Of a stretch of 64,000 bases of DNA, positions 44,107-52,460 are shown in pieces (the stretch's first letter is position 1; each line of letters begins with the position of its first letter). Below the pieces are notes generated by a model. It saw nothing but the letters and a program-made list of their open reading frames with translations, made no database searches and was not told the DNA's origin. Both the position numbers and the translations under genes were made by a program. Source of the DNA: Thalassospira sp. (GTDB lineage Bacteria > Pseudomonadota > Alphaproteobacteria > Rhodospirillales > Thalassospiraceae); the NCBI RefSeq assembly GCF_030690045.1, contig NZ_JAUYHK010000020.1, positions 107,269 to 171,268 on the forward strand, read 5' to 3'.

Positions 44107-44991
44107 ATGAAAGTCACACAAACCGGATCGTCCGCAATGACGTCTGGCGCGGGTTCCGAAAGCAGAAACCCCGCCGGGCAAAGTGCGGCTTATGCTTATG
44201 GTAAGCTGGCCGGACGTGGCAATGGTCGGCAATCGCGTGATCAGTCTGCATCAGAACAGGGTTCAAATGCCGGCAATATAGCCCCGGGTGATGCCGGGGG
44301 GCAGGGCGGGTTAAGCGCGCATGTGGTGGATGCCGCAAATCTTTATGGCATTCCCGGCGATGAAATTACCCCTTCGGTTGAATTTGCGGTTTCGCGCCTG
44401 ATGGGCACCATTGAAACCCTGAAAGGGGAGCTGGAACGGGTCCACCGCCATCAGCAAGACTTGATGCGCGCCGCCAGTCACGATGCCCTGACCGGTTTGC
44501 TGGGCCGCAAGGCGTTTTTGCAAATCCTTGAGAACGAATTATCGTCGCCGCATCTGCAATACGCGGTGCGGTCCCTGATGTTTTGTGAAATTTCCCGGAT
44601 GGAAGCCCTGACCCAGCGGCATGGCCATGTCTGTCGCGACGCGGTGCTGACGCTGTTTTCAAATGTCATTGCCGGGTTTGTGCAGCCGCCCCATCAACTG
44701 GGTTATCTGGGGTGCAACCATTTTGCCGCCTTGCTGATCAATGTTGATGAACAGGGCGGTTGGAAACGGGCCGAAGCCATTACAAGCAGTCTGCGCGATG
44801 CGGCCTTTGACTGGCGCGGTCATACGGTGACCTGTCAACCGGCCTTTGGGGTTTATCAGCTTCGCCCTGGCGATACAGTCAATCAGGCCCTTGCCGCGAC
44901 AGACGGGGTGTTGCGATCCTGCCGGGAAATGGATGGCGCACGATTGATGGCGTCAACGCCCTTGCCGCAAGGGCGCGTTGTCAGGCGATGA
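44107..44991 (+). CDS. Degenerate GGDEF-domain protein
   Basis: 294 residues. The first about 75 are Gly/Ser/Ala-rich and look disordered; a helix follows (SRLMGTIETLKGELERVHRHQQDLMRAA) and then a diguanylate-cyclase fold starting at DALTGLLGRKAF (126-137). The catalytic GGDEF is GCNHF (202-206). The metal-binding DxD is ExS, and the substrate Asn and Asp of the usual FKxxND block are Thr and Gln. It cannot be an active cyclase. It may be a c-di-GMP or GTP sensor or a structural relic. The end overlaps the small YdcH-type gene by 11 bp. Confidence 0.8.
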   Translation: MKVTQTGSSAMTSGAGSESRNPAGQSAAYAYGKLAGRGNGRQSRDQSASEQGSNAGNIAPGDAGGQGGLSAHVVDAANLYGIPGDEITPSVEFAVSRLMGTIETLKGELERVHRHQQDLMRAASHDALTGLLGRKAFLQILENELSSPHLQYAVRSLMFCEISRMEALTQRHGHVCRDAVLTLFSNVIAGFVQPPHQLGYLGCNHFAALLINVDEQGGWKRAEAITSSLRDAAFDWRGHTVTCQPAFGVYQLRPGDTVNQALAATDGVLRSCREMDGARLMASTPLPQGRVVRR

Positions 44992-45187
44992 TATCGGGCA
45001 AAATCTGCGACTCGAGATATAAAATCTCGTCCTTGAGGGCGAGTTTGCGCTTTTTCAGGCGGACCATACGCAACTGGTCATGATGCGGGCCATCTGCCAT
45101 CTGGCCGATGGCAACATCCAGATCGCGGTGTTCCTCGCGAAGCCACAGGAGTCTCTTTTCAATCTCGATCTGATTGATTTCGTCCAT
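44981..45187 (-). CDS. YdcH-type small coiled-coil protein (DUF465)
   Basis: 68 residues, one coiled-coil: EIEKRLLWLREEHRDLDVAIGQM ... LRMVRLKKRKLALKDEILYLES. The L.KRKL.LKDEI core is diagnostic of DUF465. Function unknown. The end overlaps the tail of the convergent GGDEF-like gene by 11 bp. A second, shorter member of the same family is at 49336. Confidence 0.85.
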   Translation of the reverse strand: MDEINQIEIEKRLLWLREEHRDLDVAIGQMADGPHHDQLRMVRLKKRKLALKDEILYLESQILPDIIA

Positions 45188-45308
45188 TTTTGATCCAGCT
45201 TGGTTATCAACGCGAAGGGAGTTGATAATACCAGAAACTGTGTCCGTGACCCATATGAATATTGATGCATAATGGATCAGAGACGTTAAAGAAGATCGGA
45301 GGAAACGA

Positions 45309-46415
45309 ATGCGGATCGGAATACTGACCAGCGGCGGAGATTGTGCCGGGCTGAATGCAGCGATTTTGGCGGTCGTGCGCCGGGCGGTGCTGGGTTATGG
45401 CTGGGACGTGGTGGGCATCCGTCAGGGGACGCATGGTTTGATGCAGGACCCGCCTGCGGTGATCCCGCTGAATGATTATGTCAATAATGATGGCATGTTG
45501 CGGCTGGGCGGCACGATTCTGGGCACGATCAACAAGGGTGACCCGTTTCATTATCCGATGCCCGATGGCAGTTTTGACGATGTTTCGGACAAGGTGATTG
45601 CCGGTTACAGGGCGCTGGGTCTGGATGCGTTGATCGGGGTGGGCGGCGATGGCAGCATGGCGATCCTGCATCGTCTGGCGCAGCAGGGTGGGCTTAATCT
45701 GGTCGGGATTCCCAAAACCATCGATAATGATCTGGCCCAGACCGAATATTCGGTCGGCTTTACCACAGCGGCGAATGTCGCGGTCGAGGCACTGGACCGG
45801 TTGCAGCCCACGGCGGCCTCGCATGACCGGATCATGATCCTTGAGGTTATGGGGCGCGATGCCGGGCATATTGCCCTGTTTGCCGGGCTGGCAGGCGGGG
45901 CCGATGCGATTTTGATGCCGGAAATGGATTACAGCATTGATGATCTGGCTGAACATTGCCTTAACATCCGCAAACGCGGACGCCACCACGCGCTGGTGAT
46001 TGTCGCCGAGGCGGTCCGCACCGATACCGGTGAACCGGTATATCAGGGCGCGGATGACCAAAAGGCCCGTTATGGCGGGATCGGTCACTGGTTGGCGGAC
46101 AAGTTGGGCGAACGCACCGGCTGGGAAACGCGGGTGACGGTTTTGGGTCATGTGCAGCGGGGCGGCATTCCATCGCCACGTGACCGGGTGATTGCCACGG
46201 CGTTTGGCGTTCATGCGGTGGATTTGATCGCACAGGGCAAATTTGACCGTGTGGTGGCATGGTCGCAACGCAAGGTGATTGATGTGGCGATGACCGATGT
46301 GATTACCGGGCCGCGCCTTGTCGATACCGATGATGCGATGGTTTCAACGGCAATTGGCATGGGGGCCTATCTGGGCCATCCGCCAAAACACAAAAGAACG
46401 GCGGCCACGGTCTGA
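45309..46415 (+). CDS. pfkA: 6-phosphofructokinase
   Basis: 368 residues. LTSGGDCAGLNAAI (ATP/PPi loop), GGDGS (112-116), PKTIDND (135-141; Asp139 is the catalytic base), and MGRDAGHIAL. Phosphoryl donor is set by two residues: Gly115 is the ATP-type residue, while Lys136 is the PPi-type. The Gly/Lys combination is known from ATP-dependent Streptomyces-type enzymes, so ATP is likely, with weak allosteric control. Alphaproteobacteria using the Entner-Doudoroff route often lack this enzyme, so its presence indicates a full glycolytic route. Confidence 0.9.
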   Translation: MRIGILTSGGDCAGLNAAILAVVRRAVLGYGWDVVGIRQGTHGLMQDPPAVIPLNDYVNNDGMLRLGGTILGTINKGDPFHYPMPDGSFDDVSDKVIAGYRALGLDALIGVGGDGSMAILHRLAQQGGLNLVGIPKTIDNDLAQTEYSVGFTTAANVAVEALDRLQPTAASHDRIMILEVMGRDAGHIALFAGLAGGADAILMPEMDYSIDDLAEHCLNIRKRGRHHALVIVAEAVRTDTGEPVYQGADDQKARYGGIGHWLADKLGERTGWETRVTVLGHVQRGGIPSPRDRVIATAFGVHAVDLIAQGKFDRVVAWSQRKVIDVAMTDVITGPRLVDTDDAMVSTAIGMGAYLGHPPKHKRTAATV

Positions 46416-46450
46416 GTCCAGACCGGAAAACTGCCGGAAACAATGGCAGG

Positions 46451-46960
46451 ATGGGAATGAACGCGCAAAATGTCTGGAATTTTACCGTCAGTCTGTACGG
46501 ACGCGAAGGGGTGGCGCCGCTGTGCTTGGACCTTCAGGAACGATGCGGACTGGATGTGAATATGGTGTTGTTTTTGCTGTGTCTGGGGCAACAGGGACAG
46601 GCCCCGCACAGCATCGCCGCCCTTGAAAACGCCGTGCGCGACTGGCGGGAAAAGGTGATTGTGCCGTTGCGGGCCACCCGGCGTTATTTGCGGGGAAACC
46701 CGGCACCCGATATTGAGAAATTGCGCGAACGGATCAAACAGGATGAACTGGCCGCCGAAAAAATCGAACAGAAATTACTGTGCGCGGCGGTCGAAGCCGT
46801 TCCGGCCAATGATCCGTTTGCCGCCGCCCATGCCTATGTGTCGCCGACCCGGTTTAACCTGACGCAAAAGGAATGCGACCATGCACTTGCCATTTTGTGC
46901 CAGCAGGTTATTGCCATGCAAGGCACGGCCCCGATGGCCCCGGCGGATGCGGGGTTATAA
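46451..46960 (+). CDS. TIGR02444 family protein (DUF2390)
   Basis: 169 residues (or 167 if the ATG at 46457 is used). All-helical with NVWNFTVSLYGREGVAPLCLDLQERCGLDVNMVLFLLCLG at the N-terminus and VIVPLRATRRYLR in the middle, the conserved block of the family. No membrane segment or signal. Function unknown. Confidence 0.8.
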   Translation: MGMNAQNVWNFTVSLYGREGVAPLCLDLQERCGLDVNMVLFLLCLGQQGQAPHSIAALENAVRDWREKVIVPLRATRRYLRGNPAPDIEKLRERIKQDELAAEKIEQKLLCAAVEAVPANDPFAAAHAYVSPTRFNLTQKECDHALAILCQQVIAMQGTAPMAPADAGL

Positions 46961-46961
46961 A

Positions 46962-46996
46962 ATGCGCGGACACCCCGGACCGGGGCATCCGCGCAT
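46962..46996 (-). terminator. Terminator between convergent TIGR02444 and old yellow enzyme genes
   Basis: Long two-part hairpin: 9-bp stem ATGCGCGGA / TCCGCGCAT and an inner CCCCGG / CCGGGG stem. On the minus strand it is followed by TTTTAT. Serves mainly the OYE gene. Confidence 0.78.
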
Positions 46997-47003
46997 CGCA
47001 GGG

Positions 47004-48116
47004 TCAGACCAGTTCGGCCAGCGCCGACGGGTCAAAGTTTTTAAGTTCGCTTTGATTGCCGGTCTGTATTTTCGCCACCCAGCGCGGGTCGCTGATCAGG
47101 GCGCGGCCCACCGCGATCAGGTCGAATTCGTCGCGGTCCATGCGTTCGACCAGTTTGTCGATACCGGCAACCGATGATCCTTCGCCGCCAAAGGCGCCGA
47201 TGAAATCGCTGGAAAGCCCGACCGATCCGACCGATATGGTTGCCGCCCCGGTCAGTTTTTTGGCCCATCCGGCAAAATTCAGCCCGTTTTCACCATCAAT
47301 TTCGGGGAATTCCGGTTCCCAGAAACGGCGTTGCGAACAATGGAAAATATCCACACCGGCCTCTTTGAGGGGGAGCAGCCATTCGGCCATTTCATCGGGG
47401 GTTTCGGCCAGACGGGCAGCGAAATCCTGTTGTTTCCATTGGCTGATCCGCAGCAAAACCGGATAATCCGGGCCGACGGCAGTACGGATAGCGGCAATGA
47501 CTTCGGCGGCAAAACGCGACCGTTCCTTCAGCGTCGCGCCGCCGTAATTATCGGTGCGAAGATTGGTTTGCTGCCAGAAAAACTGGTCGATCAGATAACC
47601 ATGTGCGGCATGGATTTCCAGAACGTCAAAGCCAAGCCGTTTGGCATCACTTGCGGCCCTGGCATAGGCGGCGATGGTGTCGGCGATGTCTTCGTCGCGC
47701 ATGGGGGTGCCATTGGGATCATTGGGGCCATTCAGGCCGGACGGGCTGTCCACCGGGCCGGGCGCAACCCAGCCGGAATGGCTGCGTGCGGCACCGACAT
47801 GCCAGATTTGCGGACCCATTTTGCCGCCTGCGGCATGGACTTCTTCAATGACTTTCTGCCAGCCGCGCAGGGCGTCTGTGCCATGAAAGAACGGAATATT
47901 GCCTTCGTTCCGGGCGGCAGGACGGTCGATCACTGTGCCTTCGGACAGGATCAGGCCAACCTCGCCTTCGGCGCGCTTGCGGTAATAGGCGGCATTGGCA
48001 TCGCCCGGAATGCCTTCGGGTGCGAATTGCCGGGTCATCGGGGCCATGACGATCCGGTTTTTCAACGTCAGGGATTTTAACTGAAACGGGCGAAACAACG
48101 AGGCTGCATTGGACAT
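47004..48116 (-). CDS. Old yellow enzyme family NADH:flavin oxidoreductase
   Basis: 370 residues, TIM barrel. MAPMTRQFA near the N-terminus, EIHAAHGYLIDQFFWQQTNLRTDNYGG with the two active-site His (substrate carbonyl binding), LISDPRWVAK at the FMN phosphate site. Reduces activated alkenes or electrophiles using NAD(P)H. Divergent from an HxlR regulator, a common pair for electrophile/quinone stress. Operator-like palindromes lie between them. Confidence 0.9.
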   Translation of the reverse strand: MSNAASLFRPFQLKSLTLKNRIVMAPMTRQFAPEGIPGDANAAYYRKRAEGEVGLILSEGTVIDRPAARNEGNIPFFHGTDALRGWQKVIEEVHAAGGKMGPQIWHVGAARSHSGWVAPGPVDSPSGLNGPNDPNGTPMRDEDIADTIAAYARAASDAKRLGFDVLEIHAAHGYLIDQFFWQQTNLRTDNYGGATLKERSRFAAEVIAAIRTAVGPDYPVLLRISQWKQQDFAARLAETPDEMAEWLLPLKEAGVDIFHCSQRRFWEPEFPEIDGENGLNFAGWAKKLTGAATISVGSVGLSSDFIGAFGGEGSSVAGIDKLVERMDRDEFDLIAVGRALISDPRWVAKIQTGNQSELKNFDPSALAELV

Positions 48117-48155
48117 ATATCGATACTCCGTGAAATGATTTGTTGAGATAGAGGT

Positions 48156-48197
48156 ATCTGATATATACTAGATGTCAATAAGGTACTTTATCGTACC
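48156..48197. promoter_or_regulatory. HxlR operator region (two palindromes)
   Basis: An imperfect 18-bp dyad ATCTGATATATACTAGAT (48156-48173) and a perfect GGTAC-TTTATC-GTACC (48182-48197) lie between the divergent OYE and HxlR genes, 24-57 bases from the latter. Suits a dimeric winged-helix repressor. Confidence 0.6.
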
Positions 48198-48220
48198 CAG
48201 GTATCGTTGAGGAAACCGCC

Positions 48221-48610
48221 ATGAACGAAGACTGTTTGAAATTCGCCGATAGCTGTCCCGCCCGCCCGATTTTCGACCAGATTTCCGACAAATGGTCGAT
48301 GATGGTTCTGGCGGTGCTGGATAACGGGCCGCTGCGTTTTAATGAAATCCGGCGGCGTCTTGAAGGGGTGACACAAAAATCCCTGACGCATTGTTTGCGC
48401 CGTCTTGAACGTAACGGGTTGGTCGAACGCCGGGTGGTGCCGATATCGCCGGTGCGTGTCGAATATGAAATCACCGGGCTGGGCCGGACATTGCAACCGG
48501 CGTTGGAAGCCCTGTATGGCTGGATCATCAGCCATATGCCCGAAGTGCGTCAGGCGCAGGATATGTTTGATCGTCGCATCGCGGAACCGGTGGCATTGCC
48601 CGCCCCCTAA
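48221..48610 (+). CDS. HxlR-family transcriptional regulator
   Basis: 129 residues, winged helix: CPARPIFDQISDKWSMMVLAVLDNGPLRFNEIRRRLEGVTQKSLTHCLRRLERNGLVERRV. Cysteines at 5 and 12 (the second in SCPARP) are close to the N-terminus, where HxlR-type quinone/electrophile sensors keep a redox Cys. Divergent from the OYE gene. Its last four bases overlap the end of ubiX. Confidence 0.9.
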   Translation: MNEDCLKFADSCPARPIFDQISDKWSMMVLAVLDNGPLRFNEIRRRLEGVTQKSLTHCLRRLERNGLVERRVVPISPVRVEYEITGLGRTLQPALEALYGWIISHMPEVRQAQDMFDRRIAEPVALPAP

Positions 48611-49224
48611 TCCGCCTTGCGGGGCTTGCCGGTGACCGGGATGTGGTGGGGGGCTGTTTCATCGCCCCAGCGTGCCGTTTCGGGCAGATCAATATCAAAC
48701 AGATCCAGAACCCGGCCGCAGCTTTGCGTGACCATTTCGTCCAGACTGGCGGGGCGGGCATAGAAGGCCGGAACGGGCGGGGCGATGATTGCGCCGCATT
48801 CGGTGGCGGCCAGCATGTTTTTCAAATGCCCGGCATGCAGTGGCGTTTCGCGGACCATCATCACCAGACGACGGCGTTCCTTGAGGATCACATCGGCCGC
48901 CCGCGCAATCAGATTATCGGCGACTCCGCTTGCCACCTCGGCCAGGGACTTCATCGAACAGGGGGCGATCACCATGCCGCGGGACCGGAACGACCCCGAC
49001 GCAATCGATGCGCCGATGTCGCTATTGTCATGCACAATGTCCGCCATATCCTTGATTTCACGGATTTTGAAGTCCGTTTCATAGGCGATTGTGCGTTCGG
49101 CGGCACGCGACAGGATCAAATGGGTCTCGGTCGGGGTGTTTTGCAGCAACTGAAGAAACCGGATGCCATAAATCACCCCGGATGCACCGGTTATGCCAAT
49201 GATAAGTCGATCCTTTTGGGACAT
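48607..49224 (-). CDS. ubiX: Flavin prenyltransferase UbiX
   Basis: 205 residues. IIGITGASGVIYGIRFLQLL opens the FMN-binding fold; HLILSRAAERTIAYET, APCSMKSLAEVASGVADNLIARAADV and KERRRLVMMVRETPLH are the UbiX blocks. Makes prenyl-FMN for the UbiD decarboxylase of ubiquinone synthesis. ATG 49224 chosen over the TTG at 49245. The 3' end overlaps the convergent HxlR gene by four bases. Confidence 0.94.
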   Translation of the reverse strand: MSQKDRLIIGITGASGVIYGIRFLQLLQNTPTETHLILSRAAERTIAYETDFKIREIKDMADIVHDNSDIGASIASGSFRSRGMVIAPCSMKSLAEVASGVADNLIARAADVILKERRRLVMMVRETPLHAGHLKNMLAATECGAIIAPPVPAFYARPASLDEMVTQSCGRVLDLFDIDLPETARWGDETAPHHIPVTGKPRKAD

Positions 49225-49335
49225 TTTGTGTTTGTTCCGCGACAAAATTTACAAGAAATCTGCATCGAAAGACTGGCAATCACGTTACAGAATTACTACC
49301 ATCCTATTGTGGGCCAGTAGAAGAGGAGTAGGCGA

Positions 49336-49500
49336 ATGAGTGTTCAATCCCATATCGAAGCTCTGACTGCCAAGCACGCTGCACTAGAGCAGGAACTCCA
49401 CCTCGAACAACGCCGTCCGGCGCCTGACATATCACGTTTGCATGACATTAAACGTCGAAAACTTGAAATCAAGGACGAGATCACCCGAATGGACCATTGA
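49336..49500 (+). CDS. Small YdcH-type protein (DUF465)
   Basis: 54 residues, too short for most gene finders. Coiled-coil HIEALTAKHAALEQELHLEQ, then RRPAPDISRLHDIKRRKLEIKDEITRM, which matches the DUF465 core (K.RKL..KDEI). GAGGAG eight bases before the ATG supports the start. It stands alone between ubiX and prpE. Function unknown. Confidence 0.82.
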   Translation: MSVQSHIEALTAKHAALEQELHLEQRRPAPDISRLHDIKRRKLEIKDEITRMDH

Positions 49501-49868
49501 CGACCGATCTTCTGCGGCAAACTGTCGTTTGATCCCGGTTGCAGGTCCTGTTGATCTGCCTTTTTCGGGATATCACCGGTTTGCCTGATACGTGTTTTCT
49601 GCTACCGCCTCCGGTTATGCCCACACCGCGAGGCGGTAATTTTATCCTGCCTTTGAAATCTGTATTTCCGGTACGGACAAGGATCTCCCCCCGATCAATT
49701 TTGAATGCGTGTAAAGATCAGGAGTTGCGCCCTACCAATGTCTAAAAGGCGGGATGGATTTAAATCGGTATTATAATGCCGATTTAACGTTTGGGGCATT
49801 AACAGCCCCGGCGTCACCAACAGCAGACAAAGCGGCACCCCACAAAGCCGCAAAGAGGAAGGGTTCAA
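49501..49868. other. 368-bp intergenic region upstream of prpE
   Basis: No gene recognised. Contains one outstanding feature, a near-perfect 28-bp palindrome at 49760-49787, and should hold the prpE promoter. Confidence 0.5.
49760..49787. promoter_or_regulatory. 28-bp near-perfect palindrome upstream of prpE
   Basis: Arms TTAAATCGG / CCGATTTAA are perfect, with a symmetric TATAA-centred core; only positions 10 and 19 deviate. About 82 bases before the ATG. There is no U-tract, so it is more likely an operator than a terminator. Confidence 0.6.
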
Positions 49869-51770
49869 ATGACGGGTCGTTATCAGGATATCTATGCCCG
49901 GTCGATCAATGACAGGGAAGGCTTTTGGGCCGAGGCGGCAGAAAGTCTTGTCTGGTATCAAAAATGGGACCGGGTGCTTGATGACAGCAAGGCGCCTTTT
50001 TACCGCTGGTTCGCCGGGGGGATGGTCAATACCTGTTACAATGCGCTGGACCGTCATGTCGAGGCGGGGCGCGGCGAGCAGGCGGCCCTGATTTATGACA
50101 GCCCGGTCACCGATACGGTTCAGACCTTTACCTATCGTCAAATGCGCGACGATGTTGCCCGCCTTGCCGGGGCCTTGCAGGCGCAGGGTGTGGGCAAGGG
50201 CGACCGGGTGATCATTTATATGCCGATGATCCCGCAGGCCGCCCAGGCGATGCTGGCCTGTGCGCGGATCGGGGCCATTCATTCGGTGGTGTTTGGCGGC
50301 TTTGCCGCCCATGAATTGGCGACCCGCCTGAATGATGCCAAACCGGTTGCCATCCTGACCGCCAGTTGCGGGATCGAAGGATCGCGGGTCATTGCCTACA
50401 AGCCGCTTCTGGATCGGGCGATTGAACAGGCCAGCCACAAACCGCAAAAGGTTCTGGTGTTTCAACGCCCGCAGGCGACGGCATCCCTGATCGACGGACG
50501 TGATCTGGACTGGCAGGCGGCATGTGAGGGCGCCCAACCGGCGGAATGTGTGCCGGTGGCGGCGACCGACCCGCTTTATATTCTGTATACATCGGGGACC
50601 ACCGGGCAGCCCAAGGGGGTGGTGCGCGATAATGGCGGCCATATGGTGGCGCTGAACTGGTCGATGAAGAATATTTACGGTGTGGGTATTGGTGATGTGT
50701 ATTGGGCGGCATCAGATGTTGGTTGGGTTGTCGGGCATTCCTATATTGTCTATGCGCCGTTGCTGGCAGGTTGCACCACGGTTCTGTATGAAGGCAAACC
50801 GGTTGGCACCCCGGATGCCGGGGCGTTTTGGCGGGTGATTTCGCAACATCGTGTGAAGGTGCTGTTTACCGCCCCCACCGCGTTCCGCGCCATCAAGCGC
50901 GATGATCCCGACGCCAGATTGATGCAGGATTATGATCTGTCCTGTTTCGAGGCCCTGTATCTGGCCGGGGAACGATCCGACCCCGATACCTTGCAATGGG
51001 CGGAAAAACATCTGGCGGTGCCGGTGATTGATCATTGGTGGCAAACCGAAACCGGCTGGTCGATTTGTGCCAATCCGCGCGGCATTGAATTATTGCCGGT
51101 CAAATATGGCTCGCCCACGGTGGCGGCCTGTGGCTGGGACGTGCGGGTGGTGGATGAAGGCGGCAAGGAAGTCGGGGCGGGCAAGATCGGGGCGCTGGTC
51201 GTCAAATTGCCATTGCCGCCCGCGGCCCTGCCGACATTGTGGCAGAATGACGAGCGGTTCAAATCATCCTATCTGGCGGAATATCCGGGCTATTACGCCA
51301 CCGGCGATGCCGGGTTCATTGACGAGGATGGTTATATTTATGTGATGTCGCGTACCGATGACATCATCAATGTCGCCGGGCATCGCCTGTCAACCGGGGC
51401 GATGGAAGAAGTTTTGTCGGGGCATCCCGATGTGGCGGAATGCGCGGTGATTGGTGTGCATGATGATTTGAAAGGGCAATTGCCGCTGGGATTTCTGGTG
51501 TTGAAATCGGGTGTTGATCGCGATGGTGACGAGATCGTGCGCGAAGTGGTGGCGATGGTCCGCGATCAGATCGGCCCGGTGGCGGCATTCAAACAGGCGA
51601 CCATTGTCGATCGTTTACCCAAAACCCGGTCGGGCAAGATTTTGCGCAAAACCATGCGATCCATCGCCGATGGCGAAGCCTGGAACCCGCCAGCCACCAT
51701 CGACGATCCGGCGATTTTGCCGGAAATCGCCGAGGCGCTGCGCGATATCGGATATGCCAAACCGGTGTAA
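49869..51770 (+). CDS. prpE: Propionyl-CoA synthetase (AMP-forming)
   Basis: 633 residues. Acyl-CoA synthetase motifs: YTSGTTGQPKGVVRDNGGH, with RDNGGH typical of PrpE, HWWQTETGW, YYATGDAGFIDEDGYIYVMSRTDDIINVAGHRLSTGAMEEVL, and the C-terminal RSGKILRKTMR with the catalytic/acetylatable Lys. Activates propionate (or acetate) through an acyl-AMP. No methylcitrate cycle genes (prpBCD) are adjacent. Preceded by a 28-bp palindrome. Confidence 0.93.
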   Translation: MTGRYQDIYARSINDREGFWAEAAESLVWYQKWDRVLDDSKAPFYRWFAGGMVNTCYNALDRHVEAGRGEQAALIYDSPVTDTVQTFTYRQMRDDVARLAGALQAQGVGKGDRVIIYMPMIPQAAQAMLACARIGAIHSVVFGGFAAHELATRLNDAKPVAILTASCGIEGSRVIAYKPLLDRAIEQASHKPQKVLVFQRPQATASLIDGRDLDWQAACEGAQPAECVPVAATDPLYILYTSGTTGQPKGVVRDNGGHMVALNWSMKNIYGVGIGDVYWAASDVGWVVGHSYIVYAPLLAGCTTVLYEGKPVGTPDAGAFWRVISQHRVKVLFTAPTAFRAIKRDDPDARLMQDYDLSCFEALYLAGERSDPDTLQWAEKHLAVPVIDHWWQTETGWSICANPRGIELLPVKYGSPTVAACGWDVRVVDEGGKEVGAGKIGALVVKLPLPPAALPTLWQNDERFKSSYLAEYPGYYATGDAGFIDEDGYIYVMSRTDDIINVAGHRLSTGAMEEVLSGHPDVAECAVIGVHDDLKGQLPLGFLVLKSGVDRDGDEIVREVVAMVRDQIGPVAAFKQATIVDRLPKTRSGKILRKTMRSIADGEAWNPPATIDDPAILPEIAEALRDIGYAKPV

Positions 51771-51788
51771 TTCAATATCGGCCTGATA

Positions 51789-52355
51789 TCAGCCGTCCAT
51801 TGCCGCCAGGGCGATGGGCGGTTTTTCTGTTCCCAGCCCGCGTTGCATCAGCACAGAATCCAGCCATGTCCCGAATTTGAAACCGACATGACGCAGGGTG
51901 CCGACCGGCTCGAACCCGAATTTGCGGTGCAGGGCGAGGGAGGCGGCATTGTTGCTGTCGCCAATCGCGGCAATCATTTGCCGCCACGGGCCAGCTTCGC
52001 ATCGCGCGATCAGGGATTCCATCAACAAACTGCCAATACCGTTTCCCGCCATGCCGTCGGCAATATAGACCGAATTTTCCAGCGTATGCCGATAGCCTGA
52101 CCGGGGCCGATAAAGCGCGGCATAACAATATCCGACGATATCCCCCCGATATTCGGCCACCAGCCACGGCAGGTCCTTATCAAGGATGGCGGCATGGCGG
52201 TTTGCCATTTCGGCGATGTCGGGCGCGGTTTCCTCGAACGAGGCGGTGCCCGATTGCACATGATGGGCATAAATGGCGGTAATTTTGGGCATATCGTCGG
52301 GACGGGCATCGCGCAGGAGGATGGCAGTGGCAAGGGAGGGGCTGATATGGGTCAT
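51789..52355 (-). CDS. GNAT N-acetyltransferase, phosphinothricin-acetyltransferase-like
   Basis: 188 residues. RDARPDDMPKITAIYAHHVQSGTASFEE, YAALYRPRSGYRHTLENSVYI and the CoA loop GMAGNGIGSLLMESLI, ending HRKFGFEPVGTLRHVGFKFGTWLDSVLMQR, all typical of the PAT/MnaT group, which acetylates amino-acid analogues such as methionine sulfone or phosphinothricin. Divergent from the LysR regulator. Confidence 0.87.
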   Translation of the reverse strand: MTHISPSLATAILLRDARPDDMPKITAIYAHHVQSGTASFEETAPDIAEMANRHAAILDKDLPWLVAEYRGDIVGYCYAALYRPRSGYRHTLENSVYIADGMAGNGIGSLLMESLIARCEAGPWRQMIAAIGDSNNAASLALHRKFGFEPVGTLRHVGFKFGTWLDSVLMQRGLGTEKPPIALAAMDG

Positions 52356-52460
52356 GATAAGGTGGTCTCGCTGGGGTCAATCTGTTGGCATGACAATAGA
52401 GGGTGATTTGGTATAAATGAAAGATTGTTTTGTTATGCCAATCATAAGGAAAAATTTGGT

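Noticed and set aside
45207..46268. 353-codon open frame on the minus strand
   Set aside because: Antisense to phosphofructokinase.
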